Of a stretch of 44,247 nt of DNA, positions 21,911-31,619 are shown piece after piece. A program made the translations under genes and the position numbers. Origin of the DNA: Gemmatimonadaceae bacterium (GTDB taxonomy: Bacteria > Gemmatimonadota > Gemmatimonadetes > Gemmatimonadales > Gemmatimonadaceae); the NCBI GenBank assembly GCA_040882285.1, contig JBBEBQ010000010.1, forward strand, positions 408,829 through 453,075, given 5' to 3'. Under the pieces are notes generated by a model, which did no database searches, had not been told where the DNA came from, and saw only the letters and a list, made by a program, of their open reading frames with translations. The stretch's first letter is position 1, and each line of letters begins with the position of its first letter.

Positions 21911-24553
21911 GTGACGGACACCACCAGCGCCCTCGACAAGCTCAACGCTGCTCTCGCGGACAAGTACCTGGTCGAGCGCGAGATAGGTCAGGGCGGAATG
22001 GCGACGGTGTATCTCGCCGAGGACGTGAGGCACCATCGCAAGGTCGCGATCAAGCTGCTGCATCCGGAGCTGAGCGCGGTGCTCGGTCCGGAGCGGTTCC
22101 TCAAGGAGATCGAACTCACCGCCAACCTGCAGCACCCGCACATACTTCCGCTGTTCGATTCGGGGAACGCGGACGGGCACCTCTACTACGTGATGCCGTT
22201 CGTCGAGGGCGAGACGCTGCGCCGCAAGCTCGAACGCGAGCGGCAGCTGCCCGTGCCCGACGCAGTGCGAATCGCTGCCGATGTCGCGGACGCGCTCGAC
22301 TACGCGCACAAGCGAAACGTGATCCACCGCGACATCAAGCCGGAGAACATCCTGCTGCACGACGGCCGCCCGATGGTGGCCGACTTCGGCATCGCGCTGG
22401 CCGTGCAGCACGCGGGCGGCACGCGCATGACGCAGACCGGCATGTCGCTCGGCACCCCGCAGTACATGAGCCCCGAGCAGGCGATGGGCGAGCGCGATGT
22501 GGATCACCGCGCGGACATCTACGCTCTCGCCGCAGTGACGTACGAGATGCTTACCGGCGAGGCGCCGTTCAGCGGACCGACCGCGCAGGCCATCGTCGCG
22601 AAGGTCATGACCAATGATCCCGTCCCGCTGCGGGAGCTCCGCAAGACGATTCCGCCGCACGTGGAGGCAGCCGTTCTCACGGGCTTGCAGAAGCTGCCGG
22701 CCGACCGCTTCGTGACTGCCGGCGATCTTCGCGCGGCGCTGACGGATCCGCGCAGTGACGCGGGCGTCCGCGCCGCGGCGCCGATTCAACCAGCGGCAGG
22801 CGCTCTGGCGCGGCGAAAGTGGCTTCTGCCAGCGGCCGCGCTCGCGCTGGTCGCGCTCGGAGCGGCGGCGGCGTGGATCGCGAAGCCGGTGCCGACATCG
22901 GGTCGACTGCCCGTGCAATTCGCTCTCTACGTCGATTCGGCGCACCAGGCGGGCACCGCCTGCTGCGGCTACCAGGTGGCGATCTCTCCGGATGAAAAGG
23001 AGCTCGTTTACGTCGGCGCGCACAATGGCCTTCGCCAGCTTTATGCGCGGCAGCTGAACGAGCTCGTCGCGCATGCCGTCCCCGGAACGGAAGGCGCCCT
23101 CGAGGTATTCTTCTCTCCGGACGGCAACTGGCTCGGATTCAGGACGAGACGCGGGGGAGGCGGAGGACGAGCGGGAGCCGTCGGTGACTACGAGCTGAGA
23201 AAGGTGCCGGCGCGCGGTGGAGCCCCACTCACGATCGCGACCGTACAGGGCTTTCCGTACGGCGCGACCTGGCTGTCCGATGGAACCATCGTTTTTGCGG
23301 GCGAGGGAAAGTTGTACGCCGTCTCGGCGGACGGCGGCACTCCGACGAGGATCGGCGTGCCTGATTCGAGCTACCGGTACCCATCGAGCGTGGCCGGCAC
23401 CAGCGCCGTGTTGTACGCGCGCTTCCGCCCGGACGGCGGTCCGCGAGTCGGGGTGGTGGATATCCGCAGCGGCGCCGAGCATTACATCACCGACGGCGCC
23501 CGGCCGGTGTATAGCGCCGCTGGATACGTGACCGTCGCACGCGGAGGATCGCTCGTCGCGCAACGCTACGAGCCGCGACGGGGCGCCACGAGCGGGTCAC
23601 CCCGCACCCTGACCGATAACCTCAGCCGGCCGATCGATTACGACATATCCGCACGCGGACTGTTGATTTATCAGTCCGGCACGGCGGGCGGAGCCGTGGA
23701 TTTCGTGGAAAACGGGGTGGCGCGGGAGATCAACATCCCGGTGAACGCGAATCATTATGACAGCCCGCGGATCTCTCCCGACGGCCGGCGCCTGGCGGTC
23801 GCGATGGGTGGGATTGCGGGCGGGCACCAGATTGTGGTCCACGATCTCGAGCGCAAAACGACCTTGCGGCTCACGTTCTCCGGAAACAGCGAGTATCTCG
23901 CCTGGACACCTGACGGGCGCAGCCTGGTGTACGCCGGCGATTCGCTGGTGAGGATCCAGCCCGCCGACCGCAGCGCACCCGAGCGAGTCCTCCTCTCGGT
24001 CAGTCCCCGGCTCATCAATCAGGTTTCCGTCGGCGGCAAGTGGCTTGCCTACGCGGTGCAGGACCCAGCCGATGCTAACACTTCGGACATTTTCATAGCT
24101 TCGCTCGATTCGACACGGGGACAACCGTACCAAGCCACTCCTTTCAGCGAGACGGCCCCTGCGCTCTCGCCTGACGGCAAGTGGCTGGCGTACGTGTCGG
24201 ACGAAAGCGGCCGCGCGGAGGTGTACGCGAGCGCGGTGCCGGTCGCGGGCGCGCGCGAGGTCATCTCGAACAATGGCGGGCAGGAGCCGGTGTGGAGCCG
24301 TGACGGGCGAACGCTGTTTTATCGCACGCTCGAAGGGGCTGTCATCGCCGTCGCGATCACCGGCCAGGCTGCTCCCACAGTCGCCGGCCGTCGTGAGATC
24401 TTCCGGTCGTCACACGAGCTCTCCGAAGACGGCTCAGACTACGACGTCCTTCCTGACGGGAAGGGGCTGGTGATGGTGCGGTCTGCCCGCGCCGGCGCCC
24501 CGATCGTGGTTTTCACCGACGCGTTCAGCGACATCTTCCGGGCGGCTAGGTGA
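21911..24553 (+). CDS. Transmembrane Ser/Thr protein kinase 4 (PknB-type, divergent sensor)
   Basis: The product is 880 aa from a GTG at 21911, two bases after the previous stop. The kinase is intact: IGQGGMATV, Lys48 (VAIK), Asp141 (HRDIKPEN), Asp158 (ADFG) and TGMSLGTPQYMSPEQ. The TM helix is at about 303-324. The propeller half is unlike those of the other five and contains a Cys-Cys pair just after the membrane (GTACCGYQ), a Gly/Arg-rich insert (RRGGGGGRAG) and the usual SPDG blades. Its last bases overlap the next kinase start (GTGA). The signal is unknown. Confidence 0.94.
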   Translation: MTDTTSALDKLNAALADKYLVEREIGQGGMATVYLAEDVRHHRKVAIKLLHPELSAVLGPERFLKEIELTANLQHPHILPLFDSGNADGHLYYVMPFVEGETLRRKLERERQLPVPDAVRIAADVADALDYAHKRNVIHRDIKPENILLHDGRPMVADFGIALAVQHAGGTRMTQTGMSLGTPQYMSPEQAMGERDVDHRADIYALAAVTYEMLTGEAPFSGPTAQAIVAKVMTNDPVPLRELRKTIPPHVEAAVLTGLQKLPADRFVTAGDLRAALTDPRSDAGVRAAAPIQPAAGALARRKWLLPAAALALVALGAAAAWIAKPVPTSGRLPVQFALYVDSAHQAGTACCGYQVAISPDEKELVYVGAHNGLRQLYARQLNELVAHAVPGTEGALEVFFSPDGNWLGFRTRRGGGGGRAGAVGDYELRKVPARGGAPLTIATVQGFPYGATWLSDGTIVFAGEGKLYAVSADGGTPTRIGVPDSSYRYPSSVAGTSAVLYARFRPDGGPRVGVVDIRSGAEHYITDGARPVYSAAGYVTVARGGSLVAQRYEPRRGATSGSPRTLTDNLSRPIDYDISARGLLIYQSGTAGGAVDFVENGVAREINIPVNANHYDSPRISPDGRRLAVAMGGIAGGHQIVVHDLERKTTLRLTFSGNSEYLAWTPDGRSLVYAGDSLVRIQPADRSAPERVLLSVSPRLINQVSVGGKWLAYAVQDPADANTSDIFIASLDSTRGQPYQATPFSETAPALSPDGKWLAYVSDESGRAEVYASAVPVAGAREVISNNGGQEPVWSRDGRTLFYRTLEGAVIAVAITGQAAPTVAGRREIFRSSHELSEDGSDYDVLPDGKGLVMVRSARAGAPIVVFTDAFSDIFRAAR

Positions 24554-27219
24554 CCGAGTCAAGCCGCCTGAGCGCGACGCTCGCCGACCGCTATACCATC
24601 GAGCGCGAGATCGGCCAGGGCGGAATGGCGACCGTGTATCTCGCCGAAGACGTGAAGCACCACCGCAAAGTCGCGATCAAGGTGCTGCACCCCGAGCTGA
24701 GCGCGCTGCTCGGCCCCGAGCGGTTCCTCAAGGAGATCGAGCTCACCGCGAACCTGCAGCACCCGCACATCCTGCCGCTGTTCGACTCGGGGAACGCCGG
24801 CGGGCACCTGTATTACGTGATGCCGTTCGTCGAGGGAGAGACGCTGCGCCGCAAGCTCGAGCGCGAGCAGCAGCTGCCGATCGCCGAGGCGGTGCGAATC
24901 GCGAGCGACGTCGCCGACGCGCTCGAGTACGCGCACAAGCGCGGCGTGGTGCACCGCGACATCAAGCCGGAGAACATCCTGCTGCACGACGGACGTCCGC
25001 TCGTCGCGGACTTCGGCATCGCGCTGGCCGTGCAGCAGGCGGGTGGCGCCCGCATGACGCAAACGGGAATGTCGCTTGGCACGCCGCAATACATGGCCCC
25101 AGAACAGGCGATGGGCGACAAGTCCGTGGATCATCGCGCGGATATCTATGCGCTCGGCGCGGTCACTTACGAGATGCTGACGGGCGAGCCGCCGTTCATC
25201 GGACCGAACGCGCAGGCGGTAGTAGCGAAGGTACTCACGACGGATCCGATCTCGCTCGCGGTCAAGCGGCGGTCGGTGCCGCCGCACGTGGAAGCGGCTG
25301 TGCTTACCGCGCTGGAGAAGATGCCGGCGGACCGGTTCGCGAGCGCGGCGCAGTTCGCGGACGCGATTGCCGGACGCGGTCCGGTCCCGGAGACGCGCGC
25401 TACGGCGAGCGCGCGCGCAGTGGCGGCGAGGCCGGGCGCCCGGCAGCGCGCCCTGCACGCGCTGCCGTGGGCGGTCGCTGCCATGGCGATTGCGGTCGGT
25501 GCGTGGGGTTGGCTGCGACCTCCGGAGCGGTCGGTCCGTCGTGACCGCATCATGCTGTGGAAGACGGTGACTCCGGTATCCGTCGTGGGGCGCTTCCTCG
25601 CGGTGTCCCCGGACGGCGAAACGCTCGCGTTCGTGGATACCATAGGAAAGCAGCAGCTCTGGCTGAAGGAGCCCGACAAGCTCGACGCCGTTCCGATCGT
25701 CGGAACGGATGAAGCCGCCGGCCCGGCGTTTTCGCCGGACGGTGAATGGATCGCGTTCGGTGCCGAAGGGAAGTTGAAGAAAGTGCCGGCGTTCGGTGGG
25801 TCCGCGATAACCCTGTCCGATTCCGCAGCGATCCAGCCGGCCGTGGCATGGCTGGACGACGGAACGATTCTCTTCACCACAGCATCTTTCAATCTGCTCG
25901 CCGTGCCCGCCGCGGGCGGACCAAGCAGACGGGTAGTATCGGCGGACTCCATGGGCCGGGGCGTCGTAAACGTCACGGGACTTCCAGGCAGCGCCGGCGC
26001 CATAATCACTACCTGCCGGCCCGGCTGCGACGACGCCGACGTGCGGGCGCTCGATCTCGAGACCGGCGAGTCCAATGTGCTGGCCGCGGAGTCGCTGCAG
26101 GGATGGTTTCTCGATGGAAACATCGTGTTCGTGCGACGGGATGGCGGGGCGTTCGCCGCGCCTTTCAACATCCGCAAGCGCGTTCTTACCGGGCCGGCCG
26201 TGCCCGTGCTCAGCGGTGTTCGGACCGGTGTCGTGGTCGCGGACATGACGGTCGCGCGGAATGGAACGCTCGTGTACATCCCCGGCGCCTCGCAGGCGGG
26301 GTCGTTAGTGGAGCCGGTGTGGGTGACCAGGTCGGGATTGACATCGCCGGTGGACTCGGCGTGGTCGTTCGTGACGTCGGCGAACTGGGGGATGGCGTTG
26401 TCGCACGACGGTCGAAGGCTCGCGGTCGGAGCGCGGGTTTCCGGAAGCGACGACATCTGGGTGAAGGAGTTCGACGGGGGCGCGCTTCGGAGGCTTACCT
26501 TCGAAGGAAGCAACACGCGCGCGGCCGCCTGGTCGCCGGACGGAGCATCGGTGATCTACACGTCGGTGCAGGGCGGGAACTCGGACTTCCGGATTCGGCG
26601 CGCGGACGGTACCGGCGGCGAGGAGATTCTGGTTGATCTGCAGCGGGGCCTTTTCGAGATCGCGCTGACCAGGGATCCGGCGCAGATGATCGTGCGGGTC
26701 GGCGCGCCGCCGAGCCGGGATATGCTGCTGTTGTTCCGCCGCGACAGTGGTGCCGTCCCGCTCATCGCCTCGGAGCGGTTTCAGGAAGTCGGACCGGCAC
26801 TCTCGCGGGACGGGCGCTGGCTGGCATACGCATCGGACGAGACCGGCAGATACGAGGTGTACGTGCGGCCCTTTCCCAACGTCAACGAGGGAAAGTGGCA
26901 GGTATCGCGCAATGGCGGGTTCGAGCCCTTCTGGGCGCGCAACGGAAGGGAGCTGTTCTATCGGGAGGCTGCCGGGAACATCATATCGGTCTCTCTAGTG
27001 TCCGATTCTACGTTCCGCACCGGCGACCAGCGCATTCTTTTCTCGACCCGCGGCCTCAATCTTCTCCCTCAGGGTCGATCGTACGACGTCATGCCGGACG
27101 ATCAGCGCTTCATTTTCACCCGCCCAGTGGGTGCCGAGGTGAGCAATGCCCCGGTGCCGGTTGTGGTCGTCCAGAACTGGGGCGCCGAGATCAGAAACCT
27201 GGCGCGCGGACAGCGCTAA
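24550..27219 (+). CDS. Transmembrane Ser/Thr protein kinase 5 (PknB-type, TolB/WD40-like sensor)
   Basis: The product is 889 aa from a GTG at 24550, overlapping kinase 4 by 4 bp. Lys44 (VAIK), Asp137 (HRDIKPEN), Asp154 (ADFG) and TGMSLGTPQYMAPEQ are present. The TM helix is at about 303-322, within the tract shared with kinase 3. The sensor half resembles kinase 1: both have SPDGEWIAF-like and LKK-x-P/R-x-x-GG patterns and a CxxxC pair (here Cys489 and Cys493, CRPGC), suggesting a common extracytoplasmic fold with a disulfide. The TAA stop lies in the same frame as kinase 6, 24 bp before its proposed start. Confidence 0.95.
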   Translation: MTESSRLSATLADRYTIEREIGQGGMATVYLAEDVKHHRKVAIKVLHPELSALLGPERFLKEIELTANLQHPHILPLFDSGNAGGHLYYVMPFVEGETLRRKLEREQQLPIAEAVRIASDVADALEYAHKRGVVHRDIKPENILLHDGRPLVADFGIALAVQQAGGARMTQTGMSLGTPQYMAPEQAMGDKSVDHRADIYALGAVTYEMLTGEPPFIGPNAQAVVAKVLTTDPISLAVKRRSVPPHVEAAVLTALEKMPADRFASAAQFADAIAGRGPVPETRATASARAVAARPGARQRALHALPWAVAAMAIAVGAWGWLRPPERSVRRDRIMLWKTVTPVSVVGRFLAVSPDGETLAFVDTIGKQQLWLKEPDKLDAVPIVGTDEAAGPAFSPDGEWIAFGAEGKLKKVPAFGGSAITLSDSAAIQPAVAWLDDGTILFTTASFNLLAVPAAGGPSRRVVSADSMGRGVVNVTGLPGSAGAIITTCRPGCDDADVRALDLETGESNVLAAESLQGWFLDGNIVFVRRDGGAFAAPFNIRKRVLTGPAVPVLSGVRTGVVVADMTVARNGTLVYIPGASQAGSLVEPVWVTRSGLTSPVDSAWSFVTSANWGMALSHDGRRLAVGARVSGSDDIWVKEFDGGALRRLTFEGSNTRAAAWSPDGASVIYTSVQGGNSDFRIRRADGTGGEEILVDLQRGLFEIALTRDPAQMIVRVGAPPSRDMLLLFRRDSGAVPLIASERFQEVGPALSRDGRWLAYASDETGRYEVYVRPFPNVNEGKWQVSRNGGFEPFWARNGRELFYREAAGNIISVSLVSDSTFRTGDQRILFSTRGLNLLPQGRSYDVMPDDQRFIFTRPVGAEVSNAPVPVVVVQNWGAEIRNLARGQR
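25360..25512. repeat. Recombined juxtamembrane/TM tract, copy in kinase 5
   Basis: Partner of 20058-20210: 150 of 153 positions identical, no gaps. The similarity drops sharply immediately after it, where the sensor domains become unrelated. Confidence 0.9.
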
Positions 27220-27243
27220 CCGTTCGCCACACCGGGTAATTAT

Positions 27244-29892
27244 CTGACCAGCATCGACAAGCTCTCCACCGCGCTCGCCGACCGGTACGCCATCGACCGC
27301 GAGATCGGCGTCGGCGGGATGGCCACTGTATACCTCGCGCGCGATCTCAGGCACGACCGCCTCGTCGCGCTCAAGCTGCTCCGCCCCGAGCTGGGAGCCG
27401 TGATCGGCGCGGAGCGATTCCTCGCGGAGATCAAGCTGACCGCGAACCTGCAGCACCCGCACATTCTCCCGCTGTTCGACTCCGGCGCGGTCGACGGATT
27501 GCTCTTCTACGTGATGCCGTACGTCGAAGGCGTGTCCGTGCGCGAGCGGCTGAATCGCGAGAAGCAGCTCCCCATCGCGGAGTCGGTCAAGATCGCGACC
27601 GAAGTCGCGAGCGCGCTCGACTACGCGCATCGCCGCAACGTGATCCACCGCGACATCAAGCCGGAGAACATCCTGCTGCACGACGGGCAGGCGCTCGTCG
27701 CCGACTTCGGGATCGCCCTCGCGGTCAGCACCGCCGGCACGCGCATGACCGAGACCGGGATGTCGCTCGGCACCCCGCACTACATGAGCCCCGAGCAGGC
27801 GATGGGCGAGCGCGAGATCACCGCGCGCTCCGACGTGTATGCGCTTGGCGCCGTCACGTACGAGATGCTGGTCGGCGAGCCGCCGTTCACCGGCCCGACC
27901 GCGCAGTCAATCGTCGCGAAGGTTCTGACCGAGCAGCCGCGGCCGCTCCTGCCCAAGCGGCACACGATCCCGCGGCACGTCGAGCTGGCGGTGCTCACCG
28001 CGCTGGAGAAGCTCCCGGCCGACCGGTTCGCGACCGCCGCGGAATTCTCCGCGGCGATCAACACGCCCGGCGTCGTAACGGCGGCGGCGCGCGCGACCGG
28101 CGCCGTTCGCTCCGCCGCTATTCCGTGGTGGCGGCGGCCTCTCGTGGCGCTCCCGGCGATCGCGCTGGCCGCGATCGCGCTCGGCTACGCCATCGGAAGC
28201 GCGGCGTCCGCCGATCAGCGCGCGGTTCCCGCCGTATCGCGCTTCGTCGTCGCGACGCCGCCGGACCATCGCCTGGACGGATCGGGGCTGACGATGCTCA
28301 CGATCTCTCCCGACGGCGGAACGCTGGTGTACGCCGGTCACGGCGCGCGCGGAGTGCAGCTGTACCGCAGGCGGCTGGACGAGCTGGTCGCGACTCCCAT
28401 CGCCGGAACGGAGGGAGCGGCGAACCCGCTGTTCAGCCCCGACGGGCAGTGGATCAGCTTCACCGCCGGCACGACGATGAAGAGGATGTCAGCGGCGGGC
28501 GGCGCCGTCGTCCCGGTTCCCACGGGCGCGCTGTTTCCGCAGGGAGGGATCTGGCTCGACAACCTCACGCTCGCCGTCACCGGTCTCGACGGCGCGATCT
28601 ACGCGATCGACGGCGAAGGCAAGAGCCGCGTCGTCGCCGGCCCGGATTCGTCGAAGGGCGAGTCCGCGCTGATCGTGACGCACGCGGTCGATGGCGGGCG
28701 CTCGGTGATAACTATCGCCGCACCGGGCGCGGGCGTCATCGGCCGGCCGTACCTCATCGACGTCGCCAGCGGCAAGCGGAAGCTGATACTCGACCAGGTC
28801 GTCGCGGGCGTGGCGTACGACCGCGGCTACATCGCGTGGATCGATCCGGAGGGAACGCTGTTCGGCGCGGCGTTCGATCTGGACGACGCGAAGCTCACCG
28901 GCACGCCGGTGACGCTGGCGCAGCAGGTCCTGCTGCCGGTGGGCGGACCGCCGCAAGTCTCGGTCTCGCACAACGGCTCGCTGGTATACGTGCCGCAGCT
29001 TCCGTTCGAGCTGATGCTGGTGGATCGGGCCGGCGTCGCGACGCGCGCGGCGGACGTGCAGCGGCGCTTCCACAGTCCCCGCTTCTCGCCGGACGGAGCG
29101 CGGATCGCGGTGGACTTCACGCAGCAGGGGACGCGCGACGTGTGGACGCTCGACCTGCGGGACCGCACGCTCACGCGCCTCACCTTCGACAACGACGGGC
29201 ACGATCCGGTGTGGGACGCGAGCGGCCGGCGGGTGGCGTACGCGAGCGCGCGCAACGGTGTGATCGGGATGTTCGCGCGGAATGCCGACGGGAGCGGCGC
29301 CGCGGATTCAATCTACGTCGGCGCGTCGGCGCAGACCGTGGCTGCGTTCCTTCCCGGCGACCAGCGCGCGCTGACGATTCTCACGGGGGCGGCCGGCAGC
29401 TTCGATCTCGCGCTCACGCCGCTCACCGGCGACCGGAAGGAGCAGCCGTTCCTCGCCACCAATTTCAATGAGTACTACCCCGCGATCTCGCCGGACGGCC
29501 GCTGGCTGGCGTACGTGTCCGACGAGTCGGGCCAGAACGAGGTATACGTGCGTCCGCTCGACGGTCCGGGCGGAAAGATGCTCGTGTCGCAGAGCGGCGG
29601 CATCGAGCCGGTCTGGTCGCGCAACGGAAGAGAGCTGTTCTACCGCGGGACCGGGCGGGAAGACACGCCGCTGATGGCGGTGTCGGTCCAGACCGCGCCG
29701 GAGTTCCGCGTGCTGTCGCGAACTCCGCTATTCGACGTGTCGGTGTACGAGGCCGCGATCCCGCACTCGAACTACGACGTGCGGGCGGACGGGAAGTTCG
29801 TGATGGTGTACCAGGGCCGCCTGTCCGACATGGTCGTGATTCAGAACTGGACGGAGGAAGTGAAGCGGAAGGGCAGGGCGGCGGGACGTTAG
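27244..29892 (+). CDS. Transmembrane Ser/Thr protein kinase 6 (PknB-type, probable CTG start)
   Basis: The product is 882 aa if begun at CTG 27244, which reads (M)TSIDKLSTALADRY and aligns with the starts of kinases 3 and 4. No ATG, GTG or TTG lies between the stop of kinase 5 (27217-27219, same frame) and the ATG at 27319. That ATG is residue 26 and lies at the end of the Gly loop (IGVGGM), so starting there would delete strand beta-1 and the nucleotide-binding glycines. Lys44 (VALK), Asp137 (HRDIKPEN) and Asp154 (ADFG) are intact; TM is at about 298-320 and a propeller follows. The kinase half groups with kinase 2. The stop overlaps that of the PP2C gene. Confidence 0.9.
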   Translation: MTSIDKLSTALADRYAIDREIGVGGMATVYLARDLRHDRLVALKLLRPELGAVIGAERFLAEIKLTANLQHPHILPLFDSGAVDGLLFYVMPYVEGVSVRERLNREKQLPIAESVKIATEVASALDYAHRRNVIHRDIKPENILLHDGQALVADFGIALAVSTAGTRMTETGMSLGTPHYMSPEQAMGEREITARSDVYALGAVTYEMLVGEPPFTGPTAQSIVAKVLTEQPRPLLPKRHTIPRHVELAVLTALEKLPADRFATAAEFSAAINTPGVVTAAARATGAVRSAAIPWWRRPLVALPAIALAAIALGYAIGSAASADQRAVPAVSRFVVATPPDHRLDGSGLTMLTISPDGGTLVYAGHGARGVQLYRRRLDELVATPIAGTEGAANPLFSPDGQWISFTAGTTMKRMSAAGGAVVPVPTGALFPQGGIWLDNLTLAVTGLDGAIYAIDGEGKSRVVAGPDSSKGESALIVTHAVDGGRSVITIAAPGAGVIGRPYLIDVASGKRKLILDQVVAGVAYDRGYIAWIDPEGTLFGAAFDLDDAKLTGTPVTLAQQVLLPVGGPPQVSVSHNGSLVYVPQLPFELMLVDRAGVATRAADVQRRFHSPRFSPDGARIAVDFTQQGTRDVWTLDLRDRTLTRLTFDNDGHDPVWDASGRRVAYASARNGVIGMFARNADGSGAADSIYVGASAQTVAAFLPGDQRALTILTGAAGSFDLALTPLTGDRKEQPFLATNFNEYYPAISPDGRWLAYVSDESGQNEVYVRPLDGPGGKMLVSQSGGIEPVWSRNGRELFYRGTGREDTPLMAVSVQTAPEFRVLSRTPLFDVSVYEAAIPHSNYDVRADGKFVMVYQGRLSDMVVIQNWTEEVKRKGRAAGR

Positions 29893-30815
29893 GGAGAAAA
29901 GGCCGGGCGTGATACCGGCGGCGTCTTCTCCGGCGGCGCGCGGCCAACCACGATGGTGACGTTGTCGGTTCCGCCGCGCTCGAGCGCGAGATCGAGCAGC
30001 TCGCGCGCCAGCTGCTCGGAGCCGGTCATGCGGCTCATGCGCTCACCGATCTCCTCGTCCGTGACGTGCTTGGTGAGGCCGTCCGAGCAGAACAGCAGCG
30101 TGCCGCTGCGCTGGATCTCTATGCACGTGACTTCGGGAGTGGCCTCGCCGCCCCCGATCGCGCTCGCGAGCACGTTGCGGTAAGGCGAGATCTCCATGCG
30201 CTCCGCGGGCAGCACTCCCTTGTCCACCAAGTCCTGCGCGATCGTCTGATCGCGCGTGAGCCGCTTGAGCTCGCTGCCGTTCCAGTAATAGCCGCGGCTG
30301 TCGCCCACCTGCACCACGTACGCCCACGGCCAGATCACGAGCCCGACGGTGAGCGTGGAAGCCATGCTCGTGGGCGGTGTACGACCCGCGCCGTCGGCCA
30401 GCACCGCGTCGTGCGCCTCGCCGATCGCGGTGCGCAGCGAATCGAGCAGCTCTTCGTCCGACGCTTTCCCGGCCGCGTGGTACGAGCGCAGCGTGCACGA
30501 CACGTACTTCGTGACCGACTCGGTCGCGAGCTGCGCCGCCTCGCTCCCGAAGTCGCCGCCGCCCACGCCGTCGGCCACGACCAGAATCGTCGCGAGCCGC
30601 GACCCGCGCAGCGGCAACTTGTCCACGTGCGGCAGGCTCGTCTTGTGCACCACGACCTGCGGGTGCACGGTGCAAACGAGAAAATGATCCTGATTGGTCT
30701 CGCGGACCTTGCCCTGGTGCGTCAGCCCGAAGAGATCGAGCTCGTCGTCGCGCGGACGTTTCAGCTCGGGTGACGCGATCTCGGCGGGCGGAGGACGGTC
30801 GTCGCAGTGGGGCAT
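29889..30815 (-). CDS. PP2C-type Ser/Thr protein phosphatase (PrpC/Stp-like)
   Basis: The product is 308 aa, soluble, with no TM helix. PP2C motifs are in order: RETNQDHF (Asp43), VVADGVGGGDFG (Asp82-Gly83), a Ser/Thr-rich core (TSMASTLTVGLV), VQVGDSRGYYW, LLFCSDGLTKHV and GGTDNVTIVV. These supply the metal-binding acids of a Mn2+/Mg2+-dependent phosphatase. About 28 extra residues precede the domain. It is convergent with kinase 6 and their stop codons overlap by 3 bp, so it very probably opposes some of the six kinases. It must be transcribed separately from them, since it lies on the other strand. Confidence 0.95.
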   Translation of the reverse strand: MPHCDDRPPPAEIASPELKRPRDDELDLFGLTHQGKVRETNQDHFLVCTVHPQVVVHKTSLPHVDKLPLRGSRLATILVVADGVGGGDFGSEAAQLATESVTKYVSCTLRSYHAAGKASDEELLDSLRTAIGEAHDAVLADGAGRTPPTSMASTLTVGLVIWPWAYVVQVGDSRGYYWNGSELKRLTRDQTIAQDLVDKGVLPAERMEISPYRNVLASAIGGGEATPEVTCIEIQRSGTLLFCSDGLTKHVTDEEIGERMSRMTGSEQLARELLDLALERGGTDNVTIVVGRAPPEKTPPVSRPAFSP

Positions 30816-30833
30816 GGAAGATCAAGAGTAAAG

Positions 30834-30861
30834 CTAGCAGCTAGCAGCTATGAGCTCACAG
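30834..30861. repeat. Heptanucleotide array, CTAGCAG-type
   Basis: Four in-phase 7-bp units: CTAGCAG, CTAGCAG, CTATGAG, CTCACAG. It lies just upstream of the PP2C gene. It is in opposite orientation to the array at 30907-30935, with about 45 bp between. Confidence 0.75.
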
Positions 30862-30906
30862 GAACCGCGAGACGATGGCACGCCACTGGTTTCCTCGATC
30901 TTTTCG

Positions 30907-30935
30907 CTGCTAGCTGCCAGCTGTCGGCCTGCCAG
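30907..30935. repeat. Heptanucleotide array, CTGCTAG-type (inverted partner)
   Basis: CTGCTAG, CTGCCAG, CTGTCGG and an 8-bp CCTGCCAG. It is the reverse-complement type of the array at 30834-30861 and ends 6 bp before the stop codon of the cupin gene. Confidence 0.7.
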
Positions 30936-30941
30936 CTCTTC

Positions 30942-31460
30942 TTATCGATTCCTCGGATCGTCCGCCGGATTCACGTACGTCACCACCCACGGTCCCATCG
31001 CGTGCAGCTGCACGACCGTCTCTCCGACCGTGTGCACGAAGTGCCGCATCCCCGGCCGCATCGCGATGAACGAGCCCGGCTGCAGCTCGTTCCAGCCGCC
31101 CGCCCTGAACGTGTCGCCCATGCCGATGTGGAACAGTCCACTGATGACGGTGATGTGCTCCCACTGCGGGTGATAGTGCGGCTGAATCGTGTAGTTGTTG
31201 GGGAGCTTGAGCCGCAGCGTGAACAGCTCGGCCTTGGTCGGATCGCCGTCGAGCACTATCATCTGCGCGCCGGCCGGCAGCGCCGCGGGTCCCGCGCCCC
31301 ACCCCATGAGGTTCGCGTGCGCGAGCACCATCCCTTCGGTGGATCGATGCACGGGCGTCATCGAAACTTCCGCCGCCGGCGGCGGGGGCGGCACCGCAAC
31401 AGTTCGCGCGCACGCCAGCGCTGCCGCCGCCGGCAAGATTACCAGGAAAAAGCTTCGCAC
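30942..31460 (-). CDS. Cupin-domain lipoprotein
   Basis: The product is 172 aa from a GTG at 31460, preceded by GGGAGGT at proper spacing. The signal peptide MRSFFLVILPAAAALAC ends in a lipobox (Cys17), then a Pro-rich spacer. The cupin core is visible: motif 1 with HYHPQWEHITVISGLFHIGMG (metal-binding His and Glu) and motif 2 with PGSFIAMRPGMRHFVHT. It is a small extracytoplasmic metal-binding beta-barrel; an enzymatic or binding role cannot be decided. It is divergent from gyrA. Confidence 0.85.
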   Translation of the reverse strand: MRSFFLVILPAAAALACARTVAVPPPPPAAEVSMTPVHRSTEGMVLAHANLMGWGAGPAALPAGAQMIVLDGDPTKAELFTLRLKLPNNYTIQPHYHPQWEHITVISGLFHIGMGDTFRAGGWNELQPGSFIAMRPGMRHFVHTVGETVVQLHAMGPWVVTYVNPADDPRNR

Positions 31461-31619
31461 GGGGACCTCCCTTTGTGGAACCGGAGAAAAGTCGCTCCCC
31501 CTGAACTTCGGCGCGGCCCACGGCCGGCGAAAGTCCCACCTTTTGGGGGCGGGTTCCGACTACTACCGCTGGCAGTCCTAAGCTGTTGAATCGCAGGCAC
31601 TTACCACGGATGTTCACCA

